Shown here one piece after another: positions 8,850-19,300 of a stretch of DNA of 61,013 nucleotides (position 1 is its first letter; each line of letters begins with the position of its first letter). The notes beneath the pieces are model-generated. The model ran no database searches, had not been told where the DNA came from, and worked only from the letters and a program-made list of their open reading frames with translations. The stretch covers positions 1-61,013 of the forward strand of contig JASFMY010000023.1 in NCBI GenBank assembly GCA_050117315.1, written 5' to 3'. This DNA is from JANQIV01 sp050117315. GTDB lineage: Bacteria; Bacteroidota; Ignavibacteria; Ignavibacteriales; Melioribacteraceae. The translations under genes were made by a program, and so were the position numbers.

Positions 8850-9800
8850 CTAATCTTTGTTAATATCAAATAATGAACTGATGGATTCATTATTGAAACT
8901 TCTTAAAATGGCTTCAGCAAATAATTCGGAAGCTGTCTGAACCGAAATTTTGGTGTAATTATCCAAATTATTTAATGGAATAGAATCAGTAACATATAAC
9001 TTGTCTATGGATGAATTTTCAATTTTTTCTATTGCAGAACTTGAAAACAGAGGATGTGTTGCAACTCCGTAAACTTTCTTAGCCCCTTGTTTCTTTAGTG
9101 CTTCCACGGCTGCAACAAAAGTACCGCCTGTGTCAATCAAATCATCCACCAACAAAACATCTTTATTATAAACGTTTCCAATTATATTCATAATTTCTGC
9201 AATATTGGGCTCAGGCCTGTTTTTGTCTAAAATAGCAAGCCCGGCATTTAGTCTTTTTGCATAAGATCTTGCCAGCTTTATTCCGCCTACATCCGGTGAA
9301 ACAACAACCAATGATTCGGGATTGATGTTTTCAAATAGATTAGTAAAAATACGTGATGCATAAAGGTGGTCAAACGGTATATCAAAGAATCCTTGTATCT
9401 GGGCTGCATGCAAATCCATCGTGATAACTCTATCGGCTCCGGCTTGAGTAATTAAATTAGCTACCAGCTTTGCAGTTATGGCAACTCTCGGCTGATCTTT
9501 TCTATCCTGTCTTGCATAACCGAAATAAGGTATTACAGCAGTTACTCTTTTAGCAGAAGACCTTCGGGCAGCATCAATCAATATAAGCAGTTCCATTAGG
9601 TTTTCGGCAGGAGGCATTGTTGACTGTATGATATGTACGTCTCTTCCCCTAATATTTTGCATGTACTTGACCCAGATTTCGCCATCACTGAATCTTTTAA
9701 GAGCTACTTTACCAAGCTCAATATTTAAGTACTTAGAAATTTTGTCTGCAAAACCGGAACTTGAACTTCCGGCAAAAATCAACGGTTCGTTACTCATCAC
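8850..9800 (-). CDS. prs: Ribose-phosphate pyrophosphokinase
   Basis: PRPP synthetase makes phosphoribosyl pyrophosphate from ribose 5-phosphate and ATP for nucleotide, His and Trp synthesis. The 316-residue protein has the usual length and motifs: FSDGEIWVKYMQNIRGRDVHIIQS, the RRSSAKRVTAVIPYFGYARQDRK ATP/metal region, DLHAAQIQGFFDIP, and the PRPP-binding loop DDLIDTGGTF. It is followed by rplY 22 bp downstream, as in many genomes. Confidence 0.97.
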   Translation of the reverse strand: MMSNEPLIFAGSSSSGFADKISKYLNIELGKVALKRFSDGEIWVKYMQNIRGRDVHIIQSTMPPAENLMELLILIDAARRSSAKRVTAVIPYFGYARQDRKDQPRVAITAKLVANLITQAGADRVITMDLHAAQIQGFFDIPFDHLYASRIFTNLFENINPESLVVVSPDVGGIKLARSYAKRLNAGLAILDKNRPEPNIAEIMNIIGNVYNKDVLLVDDLIDTGGTFVAAVEALKKQGAKKVYGVATHPLFSSSAIEKIENSSIDKLYVTDSIPLNNLDNYTKISVQTASELFAEAILRSFNNESISSLFDINKD

Positions 9801-9876
9801 TAATTTTTATTTAGTTAAAATAAAACAAAAGTATAAATATACCTAATTAGAAAAGGATAGTCAAATAGGTTGGTGA

Positions 9877-10542
9877 TTAGAAAATCGAGTTATTTTTTTT
9901 AACGAAAAAAAATAAAATTAAAATTAATATAACAAAAAGCGCAATATAATATATCCAAACTGGGGTCTCTTTTAATTTAAAAGGCTCAATTCTTGCTCTG
10001 ATTGTCAGATCATTAATTAAGTCATCCTGGTTAAAGAACCATGTCAACTCATTTGTTGAAACTCTGTCGGCATTGTGTTCAAGAATGTTGCCGGGTAAGT
10101 AGTATGTATAACTCATATTTATACTGGCTGCAGTATCGCTTGTAAAGAAGTAGGGGATATTAATTTTATGAGTGAATATTTTTTCTTTTTCGGAAATTGT
10201 TTTGTATTCAAATATATTGCCTTCAAGCCCTTTTATATTGCCAAGTTTTTCAATGTCATCGAAATTAAACCATATTTTTGCATGAATGGTACTGTCTCTA
10301 AAGTTCCTGTAAACCTCGGAGTCGGTTAAATTGCAGAAAGGAGATGTAAACTTCGAAATGAGAGAATCTTCATTAAAGAAGTTTAATTTAAAATTGTCGG
10401 TTGAATCCTTTATAATTTCTGTCCAAAAATGGATAAAACTTTCCCCTGAACCATCTTTGTAGAGTTTAGTTGTCTGCTGGAAATTTATACATCCGTGCAA
10501 TAGTATTGAAGCAATAATTAAAGGAAGTGCAATTTTTTTCAT
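9877..10542 (-). CDS. Predicted lipoprotein with C-terminal anchor
   Basis: A 221-residue protein not recognised as a named family. It has a lipoprotein signal (hydrophobic 5-15, lipobox LLHGC, Cys18), a soluble domain predicted to be outside the inner membrane, and one transmembrane helix near the C-terminus (about 196-216, YYIALFVILILILFFFV) followed by a short basic tail. The domain opens with TTKLYKDGSGES, resembling proteins in which a beta-rich domain sits between a signal and a C-terminal helix. It is transcribed on its own, divergently from the FmdB-type gene; the 103-bp gap is the shared promoter region. Confidence 0.7.
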   Translation of the reverse strand: MKKIALPLIIASILLHGCINFQQTTKLYKDGSGESFIHFWTEIIKDSTDNFKLNFFNEDSLISKFTSPFCNLTDSEVYRNFRDSTIHAKIWFNFDDIEKLGNIKGLEGNIFEYKTISEKEKIFTHKINIPYFFTSDTAASINMSYTYYLPGNILEHNADRVSTNELTWFFNQDDLINDLTIRARIEPFKLKETPVWIYYIALFVILILILFFFVKKNNSIF

Positions 10543-10645
10543 TTGTAAATTTTATTTTACCTGTTCGCTAAAAATATTTGTTTGATTTCATAAAATAAAG
10601 TGAATATTTTTATAATTTCTATTGGATAAGATAAAGGGATAAAAT

Positions 10646-10921
10646 ATGCCTACATACGATTATGTTTGTACAAACTGCGGTTATCAATTTGAAGAATTCC
10701 AAAAAATGTCGGACGATCCGTTAACCGAGTGTCCTGTGTGTAAAGGAAAATTAAAAAGATTAATTGGAACCGGTTTGAGCCCGATTTTTAAAGGATCAGG
10801 TTTTTATGAAACAGATTATAAGAAGGATACGAAAAAACAAACACGGGAAAACAAATCTACTGAAACACCCAAAAAGACGGAAAATAAGAAAGACAATACA
10901 AAAGAAAAGCCGGCTGCTTAA
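10646..10921 (+). CDS. FmdB-family zinc ribbon protein
   Basis: A 91-residue protein whose first 45 residues form a zinc ribbon of the FmdB/CxxC_CxxC_SSSS type: MPTYDYVCTNCGYQFEEFQ then ECPVCKGKLKRLIG (four Cys). The tail is Lys/Thr/Glu-rich and probably disordered. The family is suspected to regulate transcription, without a settled role. An AAAGGGA ribosome site precedes the ATG. It is one of the few plus-strand genes in the first 33 kb, and its stop codon lies inside the loop of the downstream terminator. Confidence 0.88.
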   Translation: MPTYDYVCTNCGYQFEEFQKMSDDPLTECPVCKGKLKRLIGTGLSPIFKGSGFYETDYKKDTKKQTRENKSTETPKKTENKKDNTKEKPAA

Positions 10922-10932
10922 CCGGCTTTTTA
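10905..10932. terminator. Bidirectional terminator between convergent genes
   Basis: AAAAGCCGG (10905-10913) pairs with CCGGCTTTT (10922-10930), giving a 9-bp stem with T-rich flanks on both strands. It overlaps the stop codon of the FmdB gene and ends just before the stop of the convergent gene at 10934, so it can serve both transcripts. Confidence 0.85.
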
Positions 10933-10933
10933 A

Positions 10934-13900
10934 CTAAAAATCTGTTCCAATCGAAATGTAGTATTTTGGCTCAGAGAAACCAGCTAAATTATATTTCCAT
11001 GCAACATCAAATCTCACAACTGCAAAGAGGAAATAAGTTCTTGCCCCGAATCCTGTACCTACCAGCAAATCATCCGTTACGGTATCACCTGCTTCATTTT
11101 TCTTAAATAGTGTCAACTCTTTATTCTCGTTCCATGTTGCTCCTGCATCAATAAATGCGGTACTGAGAATATTTGAAAACAGTAACGGTAAAGGCCCGGT
11201 TAAAAGGTAACGAATAAAAGGCATGCGCAATTCAATATTCAGTAATGAATATTTTGTTCCTATTCTTTCGGCGTAATCATATCCTCTTAAAGGTAATGCC
11301 GGGGTTAAGAATACAAAATCGGACGCATTTTCCAGAGGAATATCTCCGCTGGCAAAGGTTCTATTAATCCAGTTTTCGGTACCGCCTATGAAGAATCTTT
11401 GCGGATTACCTCCGGCTGAGAATCCACCCGAAAATCTGAAAACAAAAGAATTATCATACCAAAATCTGTAGTATTTTCTATAGTCATAAATCATAGAATA
11501 GAAACTGCGTTTTGAATCTATAATACCAGGATCACCAAAAAGTGTTAATCTGTATCTTTCACCTTCGATAGGGGAGTAATAACCCCACAATGTATTGTCT
11601 TTAACAAAACCCACAGATGGAATCAAATAAGTGACTTTATCAATGTCTTCGGTTATATCGTCCAAATTTTCTGAAGAAACATTTATTGCACTAAAGCTAC
11701 CTTCTATTCTATGAAAAGTATTCATAGGATAACTTGCAGAAACAACTGCTCCATAGTTTCTGAATCTGAATAAATTAGAACCTAGGCTTCTTGTCAAATA
11801 TACAAAGCGTGCTGTGTGAAAGGCCTCAACCCCAATATCTAATTTTTTGGGTAAATAATAATAAGCCAGTCCATAGTCGCTATTTTTAAGATCAACCTGT
11901 AAGCTTGTTGTTCCTATAAGCCTATGGTTCCCGAGTACATCGGAGAAAGCTAAAACGGTTGTACCTAAAACACCGTAGAAAGTACTATAACCGGCATTTG
12001 CATACACAAGGTCAGGTGTAAAATTAATCTTATACCTGTTAACCAGATAGTTGCCGTTTTCATCAAGTTTCTGAGCAAACAATTTTTCACGTGCTAAAAC
12101 TTGTTTTGTGGAATCTTCTTTCAGTTCGTTTTCATCTACCCCAAAAACATAATTGCTGTAGTCTTTTTTTATGTTAGCGCTATCGGTAGAATTTTCATTG
12201 AACGAACCTGAAAAGATGACAACATTATCGTCGCCTTCTTCTTTCTTTGATTCGATAGAGACAACTTCATACTCTTCTTCCGTTGTTTCTGTATTTTTAG
12301 ATTTATCGTTTACAGATTCAGCTTCCAGCTCTTCTAAATTTTCGGCATTTGAATCAAGCATTTTATGGTTATTTAGTTTTTCTATTTGATCGGCCATAAA
12401 TGCTGTTGGTTCTAATTCATCTAGTTCAATTTTCATTTCAAACGGGTTATCCATTTGAAAAATATTGTAACCCAGTTTATACAATGAGGTAAAGACCAGT
12501 TTTTTACCATCTGCAGAAGTTGAGATTTGGCTTATTTCGTTTAGTGAATTAGTAATAGGTATCGCTTTAATTTCAAGAATTGATTTACCTATATTTTCAT
12601 CATCTATTTCAAGACTTTTCCGGTATATATTACCAATGCCGTTATAATCGGATGTAAAGAGAATAGATTTTCCATCAGGAGAAATTACGCTAGATATTTC
12701 ATCACTTAATTCCCAGTCGGTAATTCTTATAACTTCTTTCGTTTCGGTATCAACTTTATAGATGTCTAAATTTTCGTAATAGTGACTGAAAATATTGAAA
12801 TTTTTCGGCATGTCACTTTTGTTGACAATATCACCTCTATCCGAAGAGAAAAACAATGTTTTGTTATCCGGGGCCCATGCCGGGTCAACATCGGAAAACA
12901 CATCTTCTGTTATATTTGTTATTTCTTCCGTATCGAAGTTGTATATGTAGATATCACCTTGCAAAGAGTTATGCGCGGTGAAAGCAATTTTACTTCCATC
13001 CGGCGACCATGAAACCGATTCAATGCCGTCAAATTTAAATGGGAGTGCTTCTGTTTCTTCTTCGTCGGTATCAACAACATAAATAACATCAAAGCCGTTT
13101 TGTTTTCCTGAAAGTGCCAGTCTTATATTATCCGGCGACCAGGTTAGCGATGGGAATAAAACATTCAGTTCTTCAAAGTCGTTTGTTCTTCCACTTTCAA
13201 CAATTCTTTTAATTTTTTCATTGTCAAAAATATTCATTACGTATACATCCATGTATACATTTCTGTCGGAGATGAAAGCTACTTTATCTCCCTGCGGAGA
13301 AATGGCAGGACTTGTATTGTAAAAGCCGCCGTCTTTTTTATTGTTGGTCAGTCTTTTGGCAAAATCACCCGGTTCTTCCCTTGTAGCAATTTCCGGCCAG
13401 TATTTTTTCTTCAAATATTTTTTAAATCTTTCATTTAGTTCTTCAATAGAGAGTCCGATGGTTGCTTTGAATCCGCCTTCAACGCCGCCTACACCCTGGA
13501 CTTTACCAAGAAGTTCGCCGACTTTTTTTTCGCCGTAAGTTTCAGCAATGTATTTGAATAAAGCCTGTCCGCCCCTGTAACCAAAATAACCGCTCATTTC
13601 GTTTATATCCGGCATAAACTCGTTGATGATTGCATTTCTTATAAATTGATCAGAATTAGTTTCCCAGTCTGAGGATAAATATTCAGCCATTCCTTCATGG
13701 TACCAATGGGGAAGTTGAATCGTAATTCCCTTTGTAATTATGTTTTGGACTGTACCCCCGTAAAGCATATCTCTCATAACGGCGTGAACAAGTTCGTGGT
13801 GAATTACGTGCCTGTATTTTTCCCAGTTGCCCTCAAAAGGAACTACTACCCTGTTTTTAAATGGCTCGGTAAATCCGCCGACTCCCTGACTTATATAGCT

Positions 13901-14197
13901 GTCTGTTGTATTTGTTTCTTGGAAATCATTATGCGAATTATAGACTACTATGGCTACCCTATTGTTGATTCTATAATCGAGTTTTTCTTCTATATTCTGT
14001 AATGCTTCTTCAGAAGCGGAGGCTGCAAATTCTGTTATTTCTTTTGCATCGTCAGAAAAATAAATATCGAAATGGCGGGTTTGGATGTAGAACCAATCGT
14101 ATTCCTTAAACTGCACCCTGTTTTTACCAAAACTTTGTGCGTTTATGTTTGATATAAAAACACAAAATAAAACTGCTATAAAAATTTTCGATTTCAT
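10934..14197 (-). CDS. Secreted peptidase MA / TolB-like / barrel protein
   Basis: A 1087-residue envelope protein with three parts. After a signal peptide (about 1-20, ending NINAQ) comes a gluzincin-like metallopeptidase domain with HHELVH (His134, Glu135, His138) and WYHEGMAEYL, whose Glu168 is the likely third zinc ligand. Residues about 280-620 are TolB/PD40-type propeller repeats (SPQGDKVAFISDRN, WSPDGSKIAFTA, SPDGKSILFTSDYNG). After an acidic low-complexity linker (about 640-720) the last 360 residues look like an outer-membrane beta-barrel of the surface-antigen/BamA kind, with an LPLRGYD loop motif. Similar three-part proteins exist in Bacteroidota-like genomes without a settled function; a role in envelope protein handling is an inference. 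Confidence 0.82.
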   Translation of the reverse strand: MKSKIFIAVLFCVFISNINAQSFGKNRVQFKEYDWFYIQTRHFDIYFSDDAKEITEFAASASEEALQNIEEKLDYRINNRVAIVVYNSHNDFQETNTTDSYISQGVGGFTEPFKNRVVVPFEGNWEKYRHVIHHELVHAVMRDMLYGGTVQNIITKGITIQLPHWYHEGMAEYLSSDWETNSDQFIRNAIINEFMPDINEMSGYFGYRGGQALFKYIAETYGEKKVGELLGKVQGVGGVEGGFKATIGLSIEELNERFKKYLKKKYWPEIATREEPGDFAKRLTNNKKDGGFYNTSPAISPQGDKVAFISDRNVYMDVYVMNIFDNEKIKRIVESGRTNDFEELNVLFPSLTWSPDNIRLALSGKQNGFDVIYVVDTDEEETEALPFKFDGIESVSWSPDGSKIAFTAHNSLQGDIYIYNFDTEEITNITEDVFSDVDPAWAPDNKTLFFSSDRGDIVNKSDMPKNFNIFSHYYENLDIYKVDTETKEVIRITDWELSDEISSVISPDGKSILFTSDYNGIGNIYRKSLEIDDENIGKSILEIKAIPITNSLNEISQISTSADGKKLVFTSLYKLGYNIFQMDNPFEMKIELDELEPTAFMADQIEKLNNHKMLDSNAENLEELEAESVNDKSKNTETTEEEYEVVSIESKKEEGDDNVVIFSGSFNENSTDSANIKKDYSNYVFGVDENELKEDSTKQVLAREKLFAQKLDENGNYLVNRYKINFTPDLVYANAGYSTFYGVLGTTVLAFSDVLGNHRLIGTTSLQVDLKNSDYGLAYYYLPKKLDIGVEAFHTARFVYLTRSLGSNLFRFRNYGAVVSASYPMNTFHRIEGSFSAINVSSENLDDITEDIDKVTYLIPSVGFVKDNTLWGYYSPIEGERYRLTLFGDPGIIDSKRSFYSMIYDYRKYYRFWYDNSFVFRFSGGFSAGGNPQRFFIGGTENWINRTFASGDIPLENASDFVFLTPALPLRGYDYAERIGTKYSLLNIELRMPFIRYLLTGPLPLLFSNILSTAFIDAGATWNENKELTLFKKNEAGDTVTDDLLVGTGFGARTYFLFAVVRFDVAWKYNLAGFSEPKYYISIGTDF

Positions 14198-14235
14198 AGT
14201 TTTTCCCTATTCAATCATTCATTTATAAAAGTTTA

Positions 14236-16323
14236 TTAAATAATTTTCAAGTCAATTTCTCTTCTTTCTTCGTTAACGTTTATTATTTTAACGTTGACTT
14301 TATCCCCAAGTCTAAATTTTCTTTTACTGGATCTTCCGATTATGGAATAATTTTTTTCATCCAGTAGGTAATAATCATCGTCCATATCTTTTAATCTTAC
14401 CAAACCTTCAGCTAAGCTTTCACATATTTCGACAAATATTCCGAAATTTGCAATACCAGAAATTATCCCATAATATTCGAAACCAATTTTGTTCTTCAAA
14501 AATTCAATTTGTTTGAGTTTTACAGACTGTCTTTCAGCGTTAATTGCATTACGTTCCCTGTTTGATGCATGGTCGCAAATTTCACTTAATTCATTTGCCG
14601 AAAGCAGGTTTTCTTTTTTTTCAATATAATTAAAAATTAGTTTATGTACTATCAGGTCGGGAAACCGCCTTATAGGCGAGGTAAAATGAGTGTAAAAATC
14701 AAACCCCAAACCGTAATGGCCTATATTGTTGATTGAATAAACCGCTTTAGCCATTGACCTTATCGCAATTTCGTTTATAAGCGCCTCCTCTTCGGTTCCC
14801 TGAACCTCGTCCAATAATTTTTGAAGAGCTTTGGGATTTGTAAAATCCGCTTGGTATTGATAACCCAAAGTTTTAACGAATCCTGAAAATTCTGCTATTT
14901 TATCTTTGTCAGGTACATCGTGAACCCTGTAAACAAACGGATTTTCAATTCTTCCTTTATTTTTGTTAATATGAGAAGCAACAATCTGGTTTGCCAGAAG
15001 CATAAGTTCTTCTATCAGGTTATTGCTATCTTTAATTTTTTTTATGTTTACGCCTATGGGTACACCGTTTTTATCAAGTTCAAATTTAACTTCAGGCGTA
15101 ATAAAATTAATGCTGCCTTTTCTAAGTCTTTTCCTTTTTAGTGTTTTTGCAACGGCATTTAGTTTAAGAATTTCATTTTTGCAATCACCTTCACCGGTTT
15201 CAATAATTGCCTGTGTTTCTTCGTAGGTAAATCGCCGCTTGCTATTAATTACCGATTTAACAATACAGTAGTCAACAAGTTTCCCGCGGGGTGTAAATTC
15301 AACCATAACAGAGTATGTTAGTCTATCTTTATTCGGAACAAGCGAACAGATATTATTAGATAATTTTTCAGGCAGCATTGGTATTACTTTGCCTACAAAA
15401 TAAACGCTTGTAGCTCTGTTTAAAGCTTCGTTATAAATTGCCGAATTGAAATCAACATAATGGCTTACGTCGGCTATATGAATTCCGAGGAGGTAGTTTC
15501 CGTTATCCAAAAAGTCAATAGAGACGGCATCATCAAAATCTTTGGCATCTTCGGGGTCTATTGTAAAAACAACTATATCCCTTAAGTCCAATCTCTTTTT
15601 TATTTCAGAGGAGGGAATTGAACCGGATATCTTTTCTGTCTCCGAGATAACATCTTTAGAAAAGGTATACGGGAGATTAAATTCTCTTGCCAGGGCAGAA
15701 ATTTCTGCATCATAACTTCCTGCTTTGCCGAGTATTTCTTTTATTTTTCCTTCAGGATTTAGCAACGGGTTTGTCCATTCGATGTCGGAAACAACAACTT
15801 TGTCGCCGTTTTTCGCCCTGTTTAAATTTTCAGAAGCTATATAAAAATCTCTGTGTACTTTTATATCATCAGGCTCAACAAAGTAGAATGATTTTGATTT
15901 GTTCAATACCCCTACAAATTCTTTACGAGCTCTTGTTACGATATTAATTATTTGTCCTTCTAAATTCTTGCCCCTTTTATTTGCAAGTAACGATACTTCT
16001 ACAGTATCGCCGTTAAATGCAGTTGATAAATATTTTTCCGGGATAAAAACATCTTTCTTTTTAGTATCTTCCAGGCTAACGAAACCGTAGTTGCCGTTTT
16101 CCATAATTGATAATTTGCCGATTAGCGCCGATTTATTTTTTGTTAGCAGTTTAAATCTTTTTCCTGCTTTTTCAAGATATCCCTCTTCAGTTAGTTTAAA
16201 AAGAACTTCTTTTAACTTTGCATATTGGTGAGGCTCTGTAGCGTTTAGTTTTTTGGAAAGTTCTTTGGCTTTTATTCTTAATGAGGGACGTTTTTTGAAA
16301 AAAGCCTTAATTTCTTTTTTCAT
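14236..16323 (-). CDS. rnr: Ribonuclease R
   Basis: RNase R is a processive 3'-5' exoribonuclease that degrades structured RNA. The 695-residue protein has a winged-helix-like N-terminus (SLRIKAKELSKKL), cold-shock/OB domains, the RNB catalytic domain starting at VFTIDPEDAKDFDDAVSI near residue 255 (metal-binding aspartates), HFTSPIRRFPDLIVHK, and a C-terminal S1 domain (GIISGIANFGIFVEI). It is shorter than the E. coli enzyme because the basic tail is missing. Its ATG overlaps the tamB stop by one base (TAATG), indicating coupling. Confidence 0.95.
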   Translation of the reverse strand: MKKEIKAFFKKRPSLRIKAKELSKKLNATEPHQYAKLKEVLFKLTEEGYLEKAGKRFKLLTKNKSALIGKLSIMENGNYGFVSLEDTKKKDVFIPEKYLSTAFNGDTVEVSLLANKRGKNLEGQIINIVTRARKEFVGVLNKSKSFYFVEPDDIKVHRDFYIASENLNRAKNGDKVVVSDIEWTNPLLNPEGKIKEILGKAGSYDAEISALAREFNLPYTFSKDVISETEKISGSIPSSEIKKRLDLRDIVVFTIDPEDAKDFDDAVSIDFLDNGNYLLGIHIADVSHYVDFNSAIYNEALNRATSVYFVGKVIPMLPEKLSNNICSLVPNKDRLTYSVMVEFTPRGKLVDYCIVKSVINSKRRFTYEETQAIIETGEGDCKNEILKLNAVAKTLKRKRLRKGSINFITPEVKFELDKNGVPIGVNIKKIKDSNNLIEELMLLANQIVASHINKNKGRIENPFVYRVHDVPDKDKIAEFSGFVKTLGYQYQADFTNPKALQKLLDEVQGTEEEALINEIAIRSMAKAVYSINNIGHYGLGFDFYTHFTSPIRRFPDLIVHKLIFNYIEKKENLLSANELSEICDHASNRERNAINAERQSVKLKQIEFLKNKIGFEYYGIISGIANFGIFVEICESLAEGLVRLKDMDDDYYLLDEKNYSIIGRSSKRKFRLGDKVNVKIINVNEERREIDLKII

Positions 16324-19300
16324 TAAAACTCTATTTTATATTTTAATCCTAATTCGTTTATTTTATCTTCCGAGCTTGTAGTTGATTGAATTACAGGGTC
16401 CTTTCTTTCCAATTTTATAACTATATTGGGATCAATAGAGTATTCAAATCTGAAGTTGGCATTTTTTAAATTACTGAACACCTCCTGCGGACCTTCGATT
16501 ATGTATCTAACATTTGATACTCTTCCTGCGACCCTGAAATTATACTGTCCTTTGGTTTGACTCAAACGTACATCGTTTATAAAATCACCAATAACATTAT
16601 TTGCAAAATCCGTTAATACAGGACTTAGTATTGAAGATGCTGTACTTGCGCCTAATTGGCTGGCGGCATCCTGCTTCTCTTCCTGGCTTAAATTGCTGTC
16701 ATCTCTGAACCTATTAAGCAAAATAAAAGTTACAGCGTCTGATGCATCATATTGTGTGCTGGGGACTTTATTCTCTATATTTTGACTGCCTACGTAAATT
16801 GAAAAAATATCCTCGTTGTTTGATAAATTAGCTCCGAGGTTGTCCAATAAACTATTGATTTTCATTTCAATTGCTACATCGTCGTTTATAGGGTCGCTAT
16901 AATAGCTTGTATAAGTTCCAACGATATCTATATATGGATTAATTAAATCGGATTCAAACCGCAGATAACCTGTTGCTTCAAATGATTTAAAGAACTCTAA
17001 TCTTGAGCCGTCCAATAAGTTGAACTGGCCTTGAGCTCTTGTCGCATCTCCCACTTTTTCGTATTTAATGCTTCCCGCTGCATCAACAAAAAGTTTTTGG
17101 TTAAACGCTTGTGAAAGAATAAAAACTATTTGTGCCCTGTCTTCTATTTTTATATTAAGATCATAATTAATCAATGAAGAAGCAGGTTTTACTTCATCAG
17201 ATTCTTCCTCGGCTTGTTTAATGTTTTTTAAAACGAGCCTTTTAAATTTTTCACTTTCTTTATCGATCTTAGTTGAGTCGATTAAATAAACGTAAATAAA
17301 ATCCTGGTCGTATTGGGTTGCTACTTCCTGGCCTGTTACGTAAGTAAGGTTGGTCTTTTTTAACAGCACTGTTCCGGTTAATTCCGATTTTTTGTTAGAG
17401 TAACTAAAGTTCAAGTTGCCATCCGAACCGATCAACAAGTCACCGTAAAATCTGGGACTTACAGCTTGTGTTCTTTGTCCAAGGACTGCTAAATCGCCGT
17501 AGATGTCAAGATTAATCTCTTTGAGCTCTAACCCCTTAAAATTTATTTTTCCGTTTCCGTTTAAAGTACCGTTATAATTAGAGCCGCCTGAGTTTGCCAG
17601 CCGTAAGGAATCAATAAAAATATTGTTATCTTCAAATAAAATTTTTGCTTTCGCAGAGTAGTCAAGATTATTATCGTCGAATCTGAAATTCGATTCATCA
17701 AGCTTGAGAATCCCGTTCACGTTTATATTTTCAAAATTGCCGCTGACTTTTATATCCGATGTTAATTTGCCTTTTTGATTGGTAATATACGGGACTGTAT
17801 TACCGAGTGATGAAACGTCAAAGTTATCAGAAAAAATTTCCAGATTGATTTCTTTGTTTTTTATAATCCTGTTTTCTCTGCTTTGATAGCTTAGATCATA
17901 AGGGACAGTACCGTTAATTGTAAAAAGGGGAGAAGCAGATTCCCTGTCTGAATTAAGCAATTTAATGTCGGTATTGATTATTTCATTTTCATAGTTCAAA
18001 TAACATTGAAGGTAGCCGAATTCTGAGTTTGCTAGTTTGATATCGTTAACGTCAATAATTAAATTCATTTGCGGCGAAGACAGATTCCCGAAACTGTTCA
18101 ACGTCATATTTACGTTCACGTCGAACAACTCATCATCGAAGTCTAACAAGTATTCACCAATTATTTTGCTTGAAATATTTTGTATGGACACTTCATAATT
18201 ATGTGTGTTATCGTTATATATAGAACCGCTGAAATTAAGGGAAGAATTTTGGTTTGTAAGCAGGAAGTTATCAATCTTGAACTGATTATTTGAGACCAAT
18301 ATTTTCCATTTATTATTGTTTTCCCAGACTATGTCCTCGTATTCCAGGGTAACTTTGTCAACATTTATTTCTCTGAATCTTTCTTTTACTTCAATATTAC
18401 CTTCGAATTCGGCATAAACTTCGTCTTCAATGTCTGAGGAGATATTATAAATAAGTTTATCTTGGTTGAAAGTAAAATCGGCAAGTATATTATTTATATC
18501 TACACCCGAATAAACTCTTTTACCTGTAATAGATAAAAGTCCGAGCAAGTTGTCGAAAGATAACGATTGGTTATCCCGGTTGAAATTAAAGTCAGCTTCC
18601 AACTCCGAGATATATAATATGTTGAGCGAATCAATGAAAATGAAATAATCGATGAAAGTATTTACAAAAATTGAAAAGTCGTTGGAATTATTTTTGACAA
18701 TACCTTCTCCGCTGCCTTCAATATCAAGCTTTTCCGCTCCTGTGATGATTGAGATTATTTCAAAATCTTTAAATTCGTAGTCAAAAGAGAATTCGAGATT
18801 GCTTTTGATGATATCCGGTAAAACAGGGTCTTCAAACACAGTATTGGTGGTATCGGTTAAAAGAAAGACCGGATTTAAGTCCTGGGCCCTATCAATAAAA
18901 GTGTTGGAAATTGTCTGTGCTTCATAACTCAGCAAATCGATAGCTGTTTCCAATGAAAATTCACCATTAATATTAAAATCAAGAAAATCCGAAATAAGGC
19001 TGAAACCGCGTACTCCATCTTCAAGACTTAGTTTTAATTCAAGCGAGGTTTCATCAATAAATTTATTGTTATACTCCGATGAGTCAAGTTCAACATAAAA
19101 GCTACTCGTCATGGAATCTATTTCAAGATTCTCTCCTGAAATATTAAAAGTAAAATTCAAATTAGAATTGTAAGTTGAATCAAATAAAAAAGTAGCCAGG
19201 TCTAAGTTTTTGACATCGCCGTATAAACTATAAAGAGGATTATCTTCATTAGTAAAATCCAAATTGGCCGATAAATTTGACGACGATCCGTTAATTATAC

